Origin: Terriglobia bacterium
GTDB taxonomy: Bacteria > Acidobacteriota > Terriglobia > Terriglobales > Acidobacteriaceae
NCBI GenBank assembly: GCA_020072585.1
Contig: JAIQGL010000006.1
Location: forward strand, 37,808 to 101,807
Reading direction: 5' to 3'
DNA length: 64,000 bases
In this document: positions 8,395-15,660 of the stretch, piece after piece
How the letters are laid out: each line of letters opens with the position of its first letter
How positions within the stretch are numbered: the stretch's first letter is position 1
Made by a program: the position numbers and the translations under genes
The notes under the pieces: generated by a model
What the model was told of the DNA's origin: nothing
Databases searched by the model: none
The model's input: the letters and a program-made list of their open reading frames with translations, nothing else

Positions 8395-9945
8395 TTAAGC
8401 CCAGTACGTTCTATCCAGCGTCCTGTACTGGATCGCCTCCGCGATGTGTTGGCTCTCAATCTGCGGATTGCCTTCCATGTCCGCCACTGTTCGAGCGACC
8501 TTCAGGATCCGGTCATGCGCCCGCGCGCTCAAGCCCTGCTGCTGCATGGCCCGCTCCAGCATGCGCTCGCTGTCACTTCCCAGATCGCAATACGCCCTGA
8601 TCTGGCGCGAACTCATCTGTGCATTGGAGTAGTTGCGTTCCCCGGCAGCGGCAAAGCGGTTGAGCTGCACCTCACGGGCGCGCACCACGCGTTCCCTGAT
8701 CTGCGCCGAGCTTTCCGTTTTGCTGTCACTGCCGCGCAGCTCCTTGTAATTCACCGCCGGCACGTCGATGTGAATATCGATTCGGTCCATCAGCGGCCCG
8801 GAGATTTTCGACACATAACGCTGGATCATCGGTTCCGTGCACTGGCACTGCCGCTGCCCTGAACCGTGATAGCCGCACGGGCATGGGTTCATGGCCGCTG
8901 CCAGCATGAATCGCGCAGGAAAAGTCAGGGACATCGAGGCCCGCGCAATCGTCACGTTGCCGTCTTCCAGCGGCTGCCGCATCACCTCCAGCACGTTGCG
9001 CGGAAACTCCGGCAGCTCATCAAGAAAGAGCACGCCGTTGTGCGAAAGGGAAACTTCCCCCGGGCGCGGAATGATTCCGCCGCCGATCAATCCCGCGTCA
9101 GAAATCGTGTGGTGCGGAGCACGGAAAGGACGTGTGCTCACCAGACCGGCCGCGGCGTCCAACACTCCGGCCACGCTATGGATCTTGGTGGTCTCCAGCG
9201 CTTCTTCAAACGTAAGCGGCGGCAGTATGCCGGAGACGCGTTTGGCCAGCATGGTCTTGCCCGAGCCAGGCGGCCCGATCATCAGGATATTGTGCCCGCC
9301 GGCGCAGGCAATCTCCAGCGCCCGTTTGGCCGTGAATTGGCCACGCACCTCTTTAAAGTCCGCCGCGCCGCGCTCCGTCTCCCCCAGCATCTGTGAGGTA
9401 TCCACTTTCAGCGGCAAAACCCCGTTGCCGCTGTTGAGCAGGTTCACCACGTCAATCAGAGACCTCACCGGATACACATTCACGCCGCTCACCACAGCAG
9501 CTTCCCGCGCGTTCACTTCCGGCACAATCAGGTTGGCAATGTTTCTTGCCCGGGCCGCGATGGCAATGGGCAGCGCGCCGCGCACCCCGCGAATACCGCC
9601 ATCAAGTGAGAGCTCTCCCACCATCACAAACTCCGGCAGCTCTTTCTTTACCAGGCCGCCGTAGGCCCCCATGATTCCCATTGCCATGGGCAGGTCAAAG
9701 CCGGAGCCTTCTTTCTTGATGTCCGCTGGCGCCAGATTAATAGTGATCTGGCTCAGCGGTATCTCATAGCCGCAATTTCTCAGCGCCGCGCGGATTCTCT
9801 GCCGGCTCTCGCGCACCGCGGCATCCGGCAGCCCGACTGTCTGGAAGTTTTCTTTAGGGTCTCGCGCCGGACTGACATCGACTTCCACTTCAATGATGTT
9901 GGCGTCAATGCCGTAGACTGCTGCGCTCTGGGTTTTGAAGAGCAT
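8395..9945 (-). CDS. comM: YifB/ComM family Mg-chelatase-like AAA+ ATPase
   Basis: A 516-residue protein, the usual length for ComM/YifB. The N-terminal domain ([20 protein letters not shown], then [15 protein letters not shown]) is the Lon-protease-like fold of the family. The AAA core has Walker [14 protein letters not shown], Walker [11 protein letters not shown] and sensor segments. [15 protein letters not shown] is a zinc-binding cysteine cluster typical of the family. In Gram-negative bacteria ComM is a helicase promoting branch migration during natural transformation, which fits a genome with a type IV pilus operon. It stands alone. Confidence 0.95.
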   Translation of the reverse strand: MLFKTQSAAVYGIDANIIEVEVDVSPARDPKENFQTVGLPDAAVRESRQRIRAALRNCGYEIPLSQITINLAPADIKKEGSGFDLPMAMGIMGAYGGLVKKELPEFVMVGELSLDGGIRGVRGALPIAIAARARNIANLIVPEVNAREAAVVSGVNVYPVRSLIDVVNLLNSGNGVLPLKVDTSQMLGETERGAADFKEVRGQFTAKRALEIACAGGHNILMIGPPGSGKTMLAKRVSGILPPLTFEEALETTKIHSVAGVLDAAAGLVSTRPFRAPHHTISDAGLIGGGIIPRPGEVSLSHNGVLFLDELPEFPRNVLEVMRQPLEDGNVTIARASMSLTFPARFMLAAAMNPCPCGYHGSGQRQCQCTEPMIQRYVSKISGPLMDRIDIHIDVPAVNYKELRGSDSKTESSAQIRERVVRAREVQLNRFAAAGERNYSNAQMSSRQIRAYCDLGSDSERMLERAMQQQGLSARAHDRILKVARTVADMEGNPQIESQHIAEAIQYRTLDRTYWA

Positions 9946-10132
9946 GCTTGCGGGCGTTCTCCTGACTGGAAGAGAATTCTAGCAAGAGAGGGATGAATTA
10001 CAGAATTTACCTTAGCGACAGGGCTCAACCTTCTCCCCCAGCGCCGCTCTTTAAAACGTTACCCAAGTGCATGTTTCCATTGAATCCTGTACCCTTTTGA
10101 CAGTACCATCTAGCCAACCCTCTCCAGTATTT

Positions 10133-11320
10133 ATGGTCCGGCGCATCGAGCCTCGTGTTGCTATCAGCCTTGACGTGAAGGTTTGGGGTCTGGATCTGTA
10201 TGGAAAGCCGTTCGTGCAGCATGCGCGTACGGTAAATGCCACATCGGTCGGTGCGCGGCTGATCGGTATCGACTGTGTCCGTGAAGGCGAGGTAATCTCT
10301 TTGCAGCACGGTGAACAGAAAGCACGCTGCAAGGTGGTATGGGTAGGCCGTGACGCTGCCCGGTCCAGGCAGATTGGAATTTTTTGCCTGGAAGCGGGCA
10401 AAAGCCTCTTCGGCCAGCAACTGCGGGCGCAGGCTACGCCCCCAGCCAGATTTACGACGGACATCACTGGAAGAAGTGGAGCGGCGCTACCACCCTCTGA
10501 AGCAAGGAGACCTATGCAGGATATGCCAGGAACCCGGAGAAACCAGCAGCGTTTCCACGTAGCCGGTGGCGTTGAGTTGCGCCGTAATGAAGGCGCCCCG
10601 CCGGTCTTTGGCAATTTGAGTGACATCAGCACGACCGGTTGCTATGTTGAAACTGTCTCCACGCTCCCGGTCGGCACCGAATTGCTTTTCATGCTTCGCG
10701 TCAATGATGCCGTGGTGCGAGGCCGCGCCCAGGTTAAAACTTCTCATCACGCTGTCGGCGTCGGTTTGGTCTTTCTCCACTTGAGCAAAGAAGACCAGCA
10801 GAAGCTTGAGTTTCTTGTAGGCACGATTGCCGGATCGCAGGAGCTGCGTCCTGAAGGCCAGCGAAACATTGTGCATGAAGATCCTTTGCCGCCAGTCCGG
10901 CCGCTCTCTGGAAACACCGTCCGCCCGGCTTCAAGCGGAAGCACCAGTCAGCTGTCGATCCAGGTCACGCGCACGATCGCTGAGCTGAATCAGGTTGAAC
11001 AGGGGCTGGTGGTGGATAAGGTTGATCCCCGCATCATCGCCCAGTTTCATGACGCGGTGGAGCATATCCGGCAGACAGCGTGGTCCATGGTGCAATGGGT
11101 GGAGTTGCATTCCACAGGCGGCGATCCCTTTGAAGTTCTGCCGCAACTGGAAGCGGAACGCATGCACATGCTGCGCAAACTGGCCCACAACGTTACCGCC
11201 GATCTTGACTCCGGCAGCATCACGCGCTTTACGGAAGGAATATCAGATATTTATGAGGTGGTGCAGGCGCTTTACCGCGGTCTGAGAAAAATCGTGATTG
11301 ACTCGCCTGAGGACCAGTAA
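10133..11320 (+). CDS. Tandem PilZ-domain protein with helical C-terminus
   Basis: 395 residues from the ATG at 10133, where the first PilZ domain begins (MVRRIEPRVAISL). A longer frame starts at 10067, and neither start has a clear ribosome-binding site. PilZ 1 spans about residues 1-95. PilZ 2 spans about 140-235 (RRNQQRFHVAG, then NLSDISTTGCYVE, then GVGLVF) and has a well-formed RxxxR and D/NxSxxG pair, so it is a good c-di-GMP binder candidate. Residues about 265-395 are alpha-helical (ELNQVEQGLVVDKVDPRIIA, then QLEAERMHMLRKLAHNV) without a recognised domain. It probably couples c-di-GMP to an unknown output. Confidence 0.8.
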   Translation: MVRRIEPRVAISLDVKVWGLDLYGKPFVQHARTVNATSVGARLIGIDCVREGEVISLQHGEQKARCKVVWVGRDAARSRQIGIFCLEAGKSLFGQQLRAQATPPARFTTDITGRSGAALPPSEARRPMQDMPGTRRNQQRFHVAGGVELRRNEGAPPVFGNLSDISTTGCYVETVSTLPVGTELLFMLRVNDAVVRGRAQVKTSHHAVGVGLVFLHLSKEDQQKLEFLVGTIAGSQELRPEGQRNIVHEDPLPPVRPLSGNTVRPASSGSTSQLSIQVTRTIAELNQVEQGLVVDKVDPRIIAQFHDAVEHIRQTAWSMVQWVELHSTGGDPFEVLPQLEAERMHMLRKLAHNVTADLDSGSITRFTEGISDIYEVVQALYRGLRKIVIDSPEDQ

Positions 11321-11326
11321 AGTACA

Positions 11327-11350
11327 TCTCGAACGGAGTGAGAGATCCCT
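11327..11350 (+). repeat. TCCCGA-family repeat after the PilZ gene stop
   Basis: TCTCGAACGGAGTGAGAGATCCCT, seven bases after the stop and oriented with the gene. It faces an inverted copy at 11461-11486. Confidence 0.7.
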
Positions 11351-11460
11351 GTTGCTCCCCAACAATCTGTAAGAAACAAAAAAACCGCGATTCTACGTGA
11401 ACCGAATTTTTTATTCGTGTTCATTCGCGTGATTCGCGGCCCAGCACTTTTCGCGCCTAC

Positions 11461-11486
11461 AGGGCTCCCTCACTACGTTCGGGATT
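11461..11486 (-). repeat. TCCCGA-family repeat after the thiolase stop
   Basis: On the minus strand it reads ATCCCGAACGTAGTGAGGGAGCCCT-like sequence, ten bases beyond the thiolase stop codon. It is the inverted partner of 11327-11350. Confidence 0.7.
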
Positions 11487-11495
11487 TCAGAAAAG

Positions 11496-12683
11496 TTAAA
11501 CCCGCTCCACCGCCAGCGCCACCGAGTTACCGCCGCCCAGGCACAGGGCAGCAATGCCCCGCTTCCCATTGCGCCGCATGAGTTCATAAATCAACGTCAC
11601 CAGTACGCGCGTGCCGCTGGCTCCAATCGGATGTCCCAACGCCACCGCTCCGCCATTCACATTCACCCGCGCCGGATCAAGGCCAAGTTCCTTGATGACC
11701 GCCACGGACTGCACCGCAAACGCCTCATTGATTTCGTACAGGTCAACGTCTTCCGGCTTCCACCCGGTCTTGGCCCAGATTTTTCTTATGCCGTCCACTG
11801 GCGCCATCATCACCCACTCCGGGGCCGTGCCGCTTGTGGCTTGCGCCACCACGCGCACCATCGGTGATGCGCCCAGTTGGCTTGCCCGTGAAGCTGAGGT
11901 CACTACCACGGCAGCGCCGCCGTCATTCATGGTTGACGCATTGCCGGCCGTGACGGTGCCATCCTTCTTGAAGACCGGCTTCAGGTTTCCAAGCGCCGCC
12001 GCGGACGAGTCTTCGCGCGGGCCTTCATCTTTCTCAAACAGAGTCGGGGCTTCGCCTTTCTTCTTCGCCGGCAGCTCCACCGGCACGATCTGGCTCTTGA
12101 AGCGGCATTCCTTCCACGCCTGCACCGCCTTTTGGTGTGAGCTGACCGCGTATTCGTCCTGCTGCTCGCGCGTTACGCCATACTTCTGCGCCACGTTCTC
12201 GCCGGTCAGGCCCATGTGGTAGTTGTTGTAAATGTCCCAGAGACCGTCATTCACCACGGAATCGATGATCTGCGAATTGCCCAGACGGTAGCCCTTGCGT
12301 GCCTGCGGCAGCAGATACGGCGCATTCGTCATGGATTCCATGCCGCCCGCCACCACGATTTCCGCATTGCCTGTCTGGATGGCCTGCGTCGCCAGTGCTA
12401 CTGCTTTTAATCCGGAGCCGCAAACTTTATTGATGGTCATGGCGCCCACGGTATTCGCGAGTCCGCCACCCAGCGCGGCCTGGCGCGCCGGGTTCTGCCC
12501 CAGTCCCGCAGCCACCACCAAGCCCATGATGCACTCATCCACCTGTGCCGGCTCCACGTTGGCCCGCTTCACCGCCTCGCGCACCGCGATGGCGCCGAGC
12601 TGCGGCGCGGAAAACGGCTCCAGCGCTCCCTGAAATTTACCAATCGGTGTGCGCACTCCGCTGATGATCACCACATCTTCCAT
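11496..12683 (-). CDS. Acetyl-CoA C-acetyltransferase (thiolase)
   Basis: A 395-residue thiolase starting at an ATG preceded by AAGGAG. The acyl-accepting cysteine is C88 in [10 protein letters not shown]. The C-terminal catalytic His and Cys lie in [14 protein letters not shown] and [10 protein letters not shown]. Length and motifs match biosynthetic/degradative thiolase II, which condenses two acetyl-CoA to acetoacetyl-CoA or does the reverse. It is divergent from a CPBP protease gene. No polyhydroxyalkanoate or beta-oxidation partners lie next to it, so the pathway is open. Confidence 0.93.
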   Translation of the reverse strand: MEDVVIISGVRTPIGKFQGALEPFSAPQLGAIAVREAVKRANVEPAQVDECIMGLVVAAGLGQNPARQAALGGGLANTVGAMTINKVCGSGLKAVALATQAIQTGNAEIVVAGGMESMTNAPYLLPQARKGYRLGNSQIIDSVVNDGLWDIYNNYHMGLTGENVAQKYGVTREQQDEYAVSSHQKAVQAWKECRFKSQIVPVELPAKKKGEAPTLFEKDEGPREDSSAAALGNLKPVFKKDGTVTAGNASTMNDGGAAVVVTSASRASQLGASPMVRVVAQATSGTAPEWVMMAPVDGIRKIWAKTGWKPEDVDLYEINEAFAVQSVAVIKELGLDPARVNVNGGAVALGHPIGASGTRVLVTLIYELMRRNGKRGIAALCLGGGNSVALAVERV

Positions 12684-12721
12684 AAACGTCTCCTTAGGAA
12701 ATCCAAACCCTTCATTATAAG

Positions 12722-13543
12722 ATGAAGTCCAGCGCCCGCGCGCTTCCAAAAACTATGTCCATCGAACCGCAACCGCCTTCCGAAGCCTCCTCAGCCATCC
12801 CTAGCCCGTCCGCCGCTCCCACAATGGAAAAGCCCGCCCTTATCGCGCCGCTTTGGCACACCGCGATTATCGTCGGACTGATCCTTATCAATTCGTTTGC
12901 TGGTTCCTCCAAGCTGGGTGCTGTCCATGGGTCAACTGCGCGCATCCTACTTTATGGTGGAACATTCGTCACCCAGTTGGTGTTGATCCTGATGATCTGG
13001 TTTGGCATCCGGCTGCGCGGGGTCCGTATGCGCGACGTCATTGGCGGCCGGTGGAAGACTGTAGAGGCTTTTCTGCTCGATGTTGCGCTTGCGATCGGAT
13101 TTTGGATTACGTCGTTACTACTACTTTTTGGTATCCGCGTTGCTCTGGGTACCATCGATCTCCGCAATATGCAGAAATCGGTCGACGATACCGTGCGCCT
13201 TCTGGGTCCAATGGCTCCCCACACTTATCTTGAAGCCGGCCTTTTTGTCCTGCTGAGCGTCTGCGCAGGCCTGTTCGAAGAAATCATTTTCCGCGGATAC
13301 CTACAGCGCCAATTTGGCGCGCTTAGCCGGAATGCGATCATCGGCATCGTCACCTCGGGAATCATCTTTGGGCTGGCGCATCGATATCAGGGAGCGCGAA
13401 TGATGGTTGCAATCGGCTTCTTTGGTGTGTTCTTCGGCATACTGGCGCATCTCCGGAAGAGCCTGCGGCCAGGCATGATGGCACACGCCTTTCAGGATTC
13501 CATCGCCGGTATCGGGCTTTTCAAACTCGTTACCCGGCATTGA
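12722..13543 (+). CDS. CPBP-family intramembrane metalloprotease
   Basis: 273 residues from the first ATG; a second ATG at 12755 is equally possible, and no ribosome-binding site distinguishes them. After a Pro/Ser-rich head come several membrane helices ([47 protein letters not shown]). The CPBP/Abi signature follows: [13 protein letters not shown] (paired Glu and Arg), FGLAHRYQG (His) and MMAHAFQDS (second His). These residues form the zinc site of the Rce1-like fold. Roles of bacterial members range from peptide maturation to immunity; the substrate is unknown. Confidence 0.88.
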   Translation: MKSSARALPKTMSIEPQPPSEASSAIPSPSAAPTMEKPALIAPLWHTAIIVGLILINSFAGSSKLGAVHGSTARILLYGGTFVTQLVLILMIWFGIRLRGVRMRDVIGGRWKTVEAFLLDVALAIGFWITSLLLLFGIRVALGTIDLRNMQKSVDDTVRLLGPMAPHTYLEAGLFVLLSVCAGLFEEIIFRGYLQRQFGALSRNAIIGIVTSGIIFGLAHRYQGARMMVAIGFFGVFFGILAHLRKSLRPGMMAHAFQDSIAGIGLFKLVTRH

Positions 13544-13833
13544 TCGCTTTTCGCATGGCATCAATCTCCGCTGTCACGAATCGCGGCATGCGCAAAAAAT
13601 AATGGTTACCAAGGTACCCGCAACTCGACGCTCTGCCGAATTTGTTCTGCTTGATCTCACCACGCAAAGATCAAAATCATTGTTCAGCAGATGCACGAAC
13701 CCCGCTAACATCAAGGGGTTTTTACTCGCTCCATAATTTTTGTTTTTGAAATTGCAAACACGTTTTTGCCTGCCTCTTCACTTTTTGCCCCTTTTGCCCG
13801 GTCCTGAAATCAAAGATGACATCAATTTTTTTC
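13544..13833. other. Gene-less stretch between the CPBP gene and the micro-peptide unit
   Basis: Apart from the terminator at 13698-13723, this stretch is AT-rich and T-rich near 13730-13800. I see no gene of recognisable type in it. Confidence 0.5.
13698..13723 (+). terminator. Rho-independent terminator for the CPBP protease gene
   Basis: AACCCC pairs with GGGGTT around an 11-base loop and is followed by a run of T. It lies 155 bp beyond the stop. Confidence 0.55.
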
Positions 13834-13862
13834 TTGACTTCGATTTTCAACCACTCTATACA
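13834..13862 (+). promoter_or_regulatory. Sigma-70-type promoter of the micro-peptide unit
   Basis: TTGACT (13834-13839), 17-bp spacer, TATACA (13857-13862), preceded by a T-rich stretch. A short hairpin (TGCGGT pairing with ACCGCA) follows in the predicted 5' untranslated region. Confidence 0.65.
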
Positions 13863-13928
13863 TTCATCAATTGCGGTTTTTCACTTAGGACCGCACATCC
13901 ATGAAAAATGGAAAGGGAGAATAGAAAC

Positions 13929-13973
13929 ATGGCAACCAAGAAAAAGGCAAAAAAGAAAGCCAAAAAGAAATAA
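13929..13973 (+). CDS. 14-residue lysine/alanine peptide
   Basis: ATG GCA ACC AAG and so on encodes MATKKKAKKKAKKK, with nine lysines out of 14. It has an AAGGGAGA ribosome-binding site about nine bases upstream, a consensus-like promoter about 65 bp further up, and a perfect 17-bp-stem terminator 16 bases after the stop. The unit is about 190 bp in all. A compact promoter, SD, ORF and terminator set argues for real expression, either of the peptide or of a small RNA that contains it. The composition resembles histone-H1-like tails, suggesting DNA, RNA or phosphate binding. No function is known to me. Confidence 0.55.
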   Translation: MATKKKAKKKAKKK

Positions 13974-13989
13974 CTGGCTTTCACATCAA

Positions 13990-14027
13990 AAAACTAAAGG
14001 GGACGCGCAAGCGTCCCCTTTAGTTTT
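13990..14027. terminator. Strong bidirectional terminator hairpin (17-bp perfect stem, GCAA loop)
   Basis: The left arm 13990-14006 (AAAACTAAAGGGGACGC) pairs without mismatch with 14011-14027 around a GNRA-type GCAA tetraloop. The A-run on one side and T-run on the other allow it to act both for the micro-peptide unit (+) and for rmuC (-). Confidence 0.85.
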
Positions 14028-14032
14028 GAGTT

Positions 14033-14095
14033 GTCATCCTGAGCGAGCCCGAGGGAGCAACGCGACTGAGAGCGAGTCGAAGGACCCCGGTGCGT
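14033..14095. repeat. GTCATCCTGAGCGA-type dispersed repeat
   Basis: It begins TGTCATCCTGAGCGAGCC and ends GAGTCGAAGGACCCC. From memory, this resembles a word common between genes in many soil bacteria. There is a single copy in this window. Confidence 0.5.
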
Positions 14096-14184
14096 TATTT
14101 CGCTCCATGCGGTTTCAGGGAGTACTTTCCAAAACCGGATTCAAGCGACGCTTCGTTCAATCCGGCCATTTAAATCGCCCTGCG

Positions 14185-15612
14185 CTAATCCGAAGCTTTA
14201 CTCGCCGGCAACGCTTTGCCGTTCAACCCAAGATCGCCCTGGGCTTCCGGTTCGGCTTCCGTATTTTCAGGATCATCGAACTCAAGCGTCAGATTTCTGG
14301 TCGTAGTCTCGATAGGACTCAGCTCGGCAATCTCTTCCGTAACCGGCGATCCCAGTTCAACAAACTTCCGGGCTGAAACCATCACGCGGCTTTCCAGCGA
14401 TCCCACGGCCTTGTTATATGACTCAACCGCCCGGTCAAGCCCTTTGCCCACATTTTCAATATGCGTACCCAGCAGCCGCAGCCGGTCATGCAGCTCTTTG
14501 CCCAAAACGCTGATCTCCTGTGCGTTGCGCGCCAGCTTCTCCTGGTTCCATCCGTAGGCAACTGCTTTGAGCAGCGCGATCAACGTGGTGGGAGAGGCCG
14601 GAATGACCTTTTGCGACACTCCCCGCTCAATCAGCGCGGGGTCCTGTTCCAGGGCCGCGCTGAAAAATGTCTCGCCCGGAAGAAACATCACAACGAACTC
14701 CGGTGTGGGCTCAAACTGCTCCTGATACAACTTGGAGCTGAGTTGCAACATATGGGTGCGGACCTGGCTGGCATGGTCCTGGAGCCTTTGACGCCGGTGT
14801 TCATCGTCCGTGGCTTCCACCGCTTCCAGGTATGCGAGCAGCGGAGTCTTGGCGTCCACCACCACGTTCTTCCCTCCCGGCAGCCGCACAATCAAATCAG
14901 GACGAAACCGGCCCGCGTTGGTCGTGACCGTCTCCTGTTCCACAAAATCGCAATACGGCAGCATGCCGGCAATCTCCACCACGCGTTTGAGCTGAATTTC
15001 TCCCCAGCGACCGCGCACCGTGGGACTGCGGAGTGCTTTCACCAGATTGCCGGTCTCGCTCTGCAGCTTTTCCTGGGTGGTAATCAATGACCGGACCTGG
15101 GTCGTGAGATCGCCATACGCCCGGTCCCGTGTACTTTCCATCTGCCGGATCTGCTCATCCACTTTTTTGAGAGATTCCCCGATAGGGGCAACTAGGTTCT
15201 CCACCGCCTGTTGCCGCAGCTCCAGATCGCCTTTGGCTTCGCTCTGGAACTTTTCCAGGGTCGAGTGTGCCAGGTGCAGAAAAGCCTGATTATTGCTTTT
15301 TAGCGCATCTGCCGAGAGCGCCTGAAAGCTCTGGCGCAGTTCTTCCGTCATCTGATTCAGCAATGCGATCTTTTCTTCGTTGGACTTGCGTTCCAGGGCT
15401 ACAGTCGTTTCCAGCTTCACCTTGGCGGCATTCAATTGGGCATTCAGGTCATTGAATTTCGCCGCTTCTCCACGCACCTTCGCCAGTTCCTGCTGCAGGG
15501 CGGACAAACGCGCATTCAATACCGCTGCATCCGGACGCACCAGCAGCCATGCGATCGCAAATCCAAGGACCGCGCCCACCACTACAAGTAGAACGTTCGC
15601 TGCACCCATCAT
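14185..15612 (-). CDS. rmuC: RmuC-family DNA recombination protein
   Basis: A 475-residue protein with an N-terminal membrane anchor (ANVLLVVVGAVLGFAIAWLL). A long coiled coil follows (about 30-150, Glu/Lys/Gln-rich). The RmuC nuclease-like core contains VRGRWGEIQLKRVVEIAGM, RPDLIVRLPGGKNVVVDAKT and FVVMFLPGETFFSAAL. The last 40 residues are acidic and disordered. RmuC limits DNA rearrangements such as inversion at short inverted repeats, and is implicated in defence. A GGGAGT site precedes the ATG. Downstream of the adjacent helicase-nuclease gene on the same strand, with a 48-bp gap. Confidence 0.93.
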   Translation of the reverse strand: MMGAANVLLVVVGAVLGFAIAWLLVRPDAAVLNARLSALQQELAKVRGEAAKFNDLNAQLNAAKVKLETTVALERKSNEEKIALLNQMTEELRQSFQALSADALKSNNQAFLHLAHSTLEKFQSEAKGDLELRQQAVENLVAPIGESLKKVDEQIRQMESTRDRAYGDLTTQVRSLITTQEKLQSETGNLVKALRSPTVRGRWGEIQLKRVVEIAGMLPYCDFVEQETVTTNAGRFRPDLIVRLPGGKNVVVDAKTPLLAYLEAVEATDDEHRRQRLQDHASQVRTHMLQLSSKLYQEQFEPTPEFVVMFLPGETFFSAALEQDPALIERGVSQKVIPASPTTLIALLKAVAYGWNQEKLARNAQEISVLGKELHDRLRLLGTHIENVGKGLDRAVESYNKAVGSLESRVMVSARKFVELGSPVTEEIAELSPIETTTRNLTLEFDDPENTEAEPEAQGDLGLNGKALPASKASD

Positions 15613-15660
15613 GAACCCACTCCCATCAGAACTGCCCCTCAGCCGATCTGGTCATTAAAA

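Noticed and set aside
11351..11460. A transposable element between the facing repeats at 11327 and 11461
   Set aside because: The DNA between this pair has no evident similarity to that between the 28116 and 28225 pair. Paired post-stop repeats of convergent genes explain it as well.
13902..13925. A seven-codon ORF (MKNGKGE) before the 14-residue peptide
   Set aside because: It overlaps the Shine-Dalgarno region of the peptide and has no ribosome-binding site of its own. It could be a leader peptide, but nothing supports translation.
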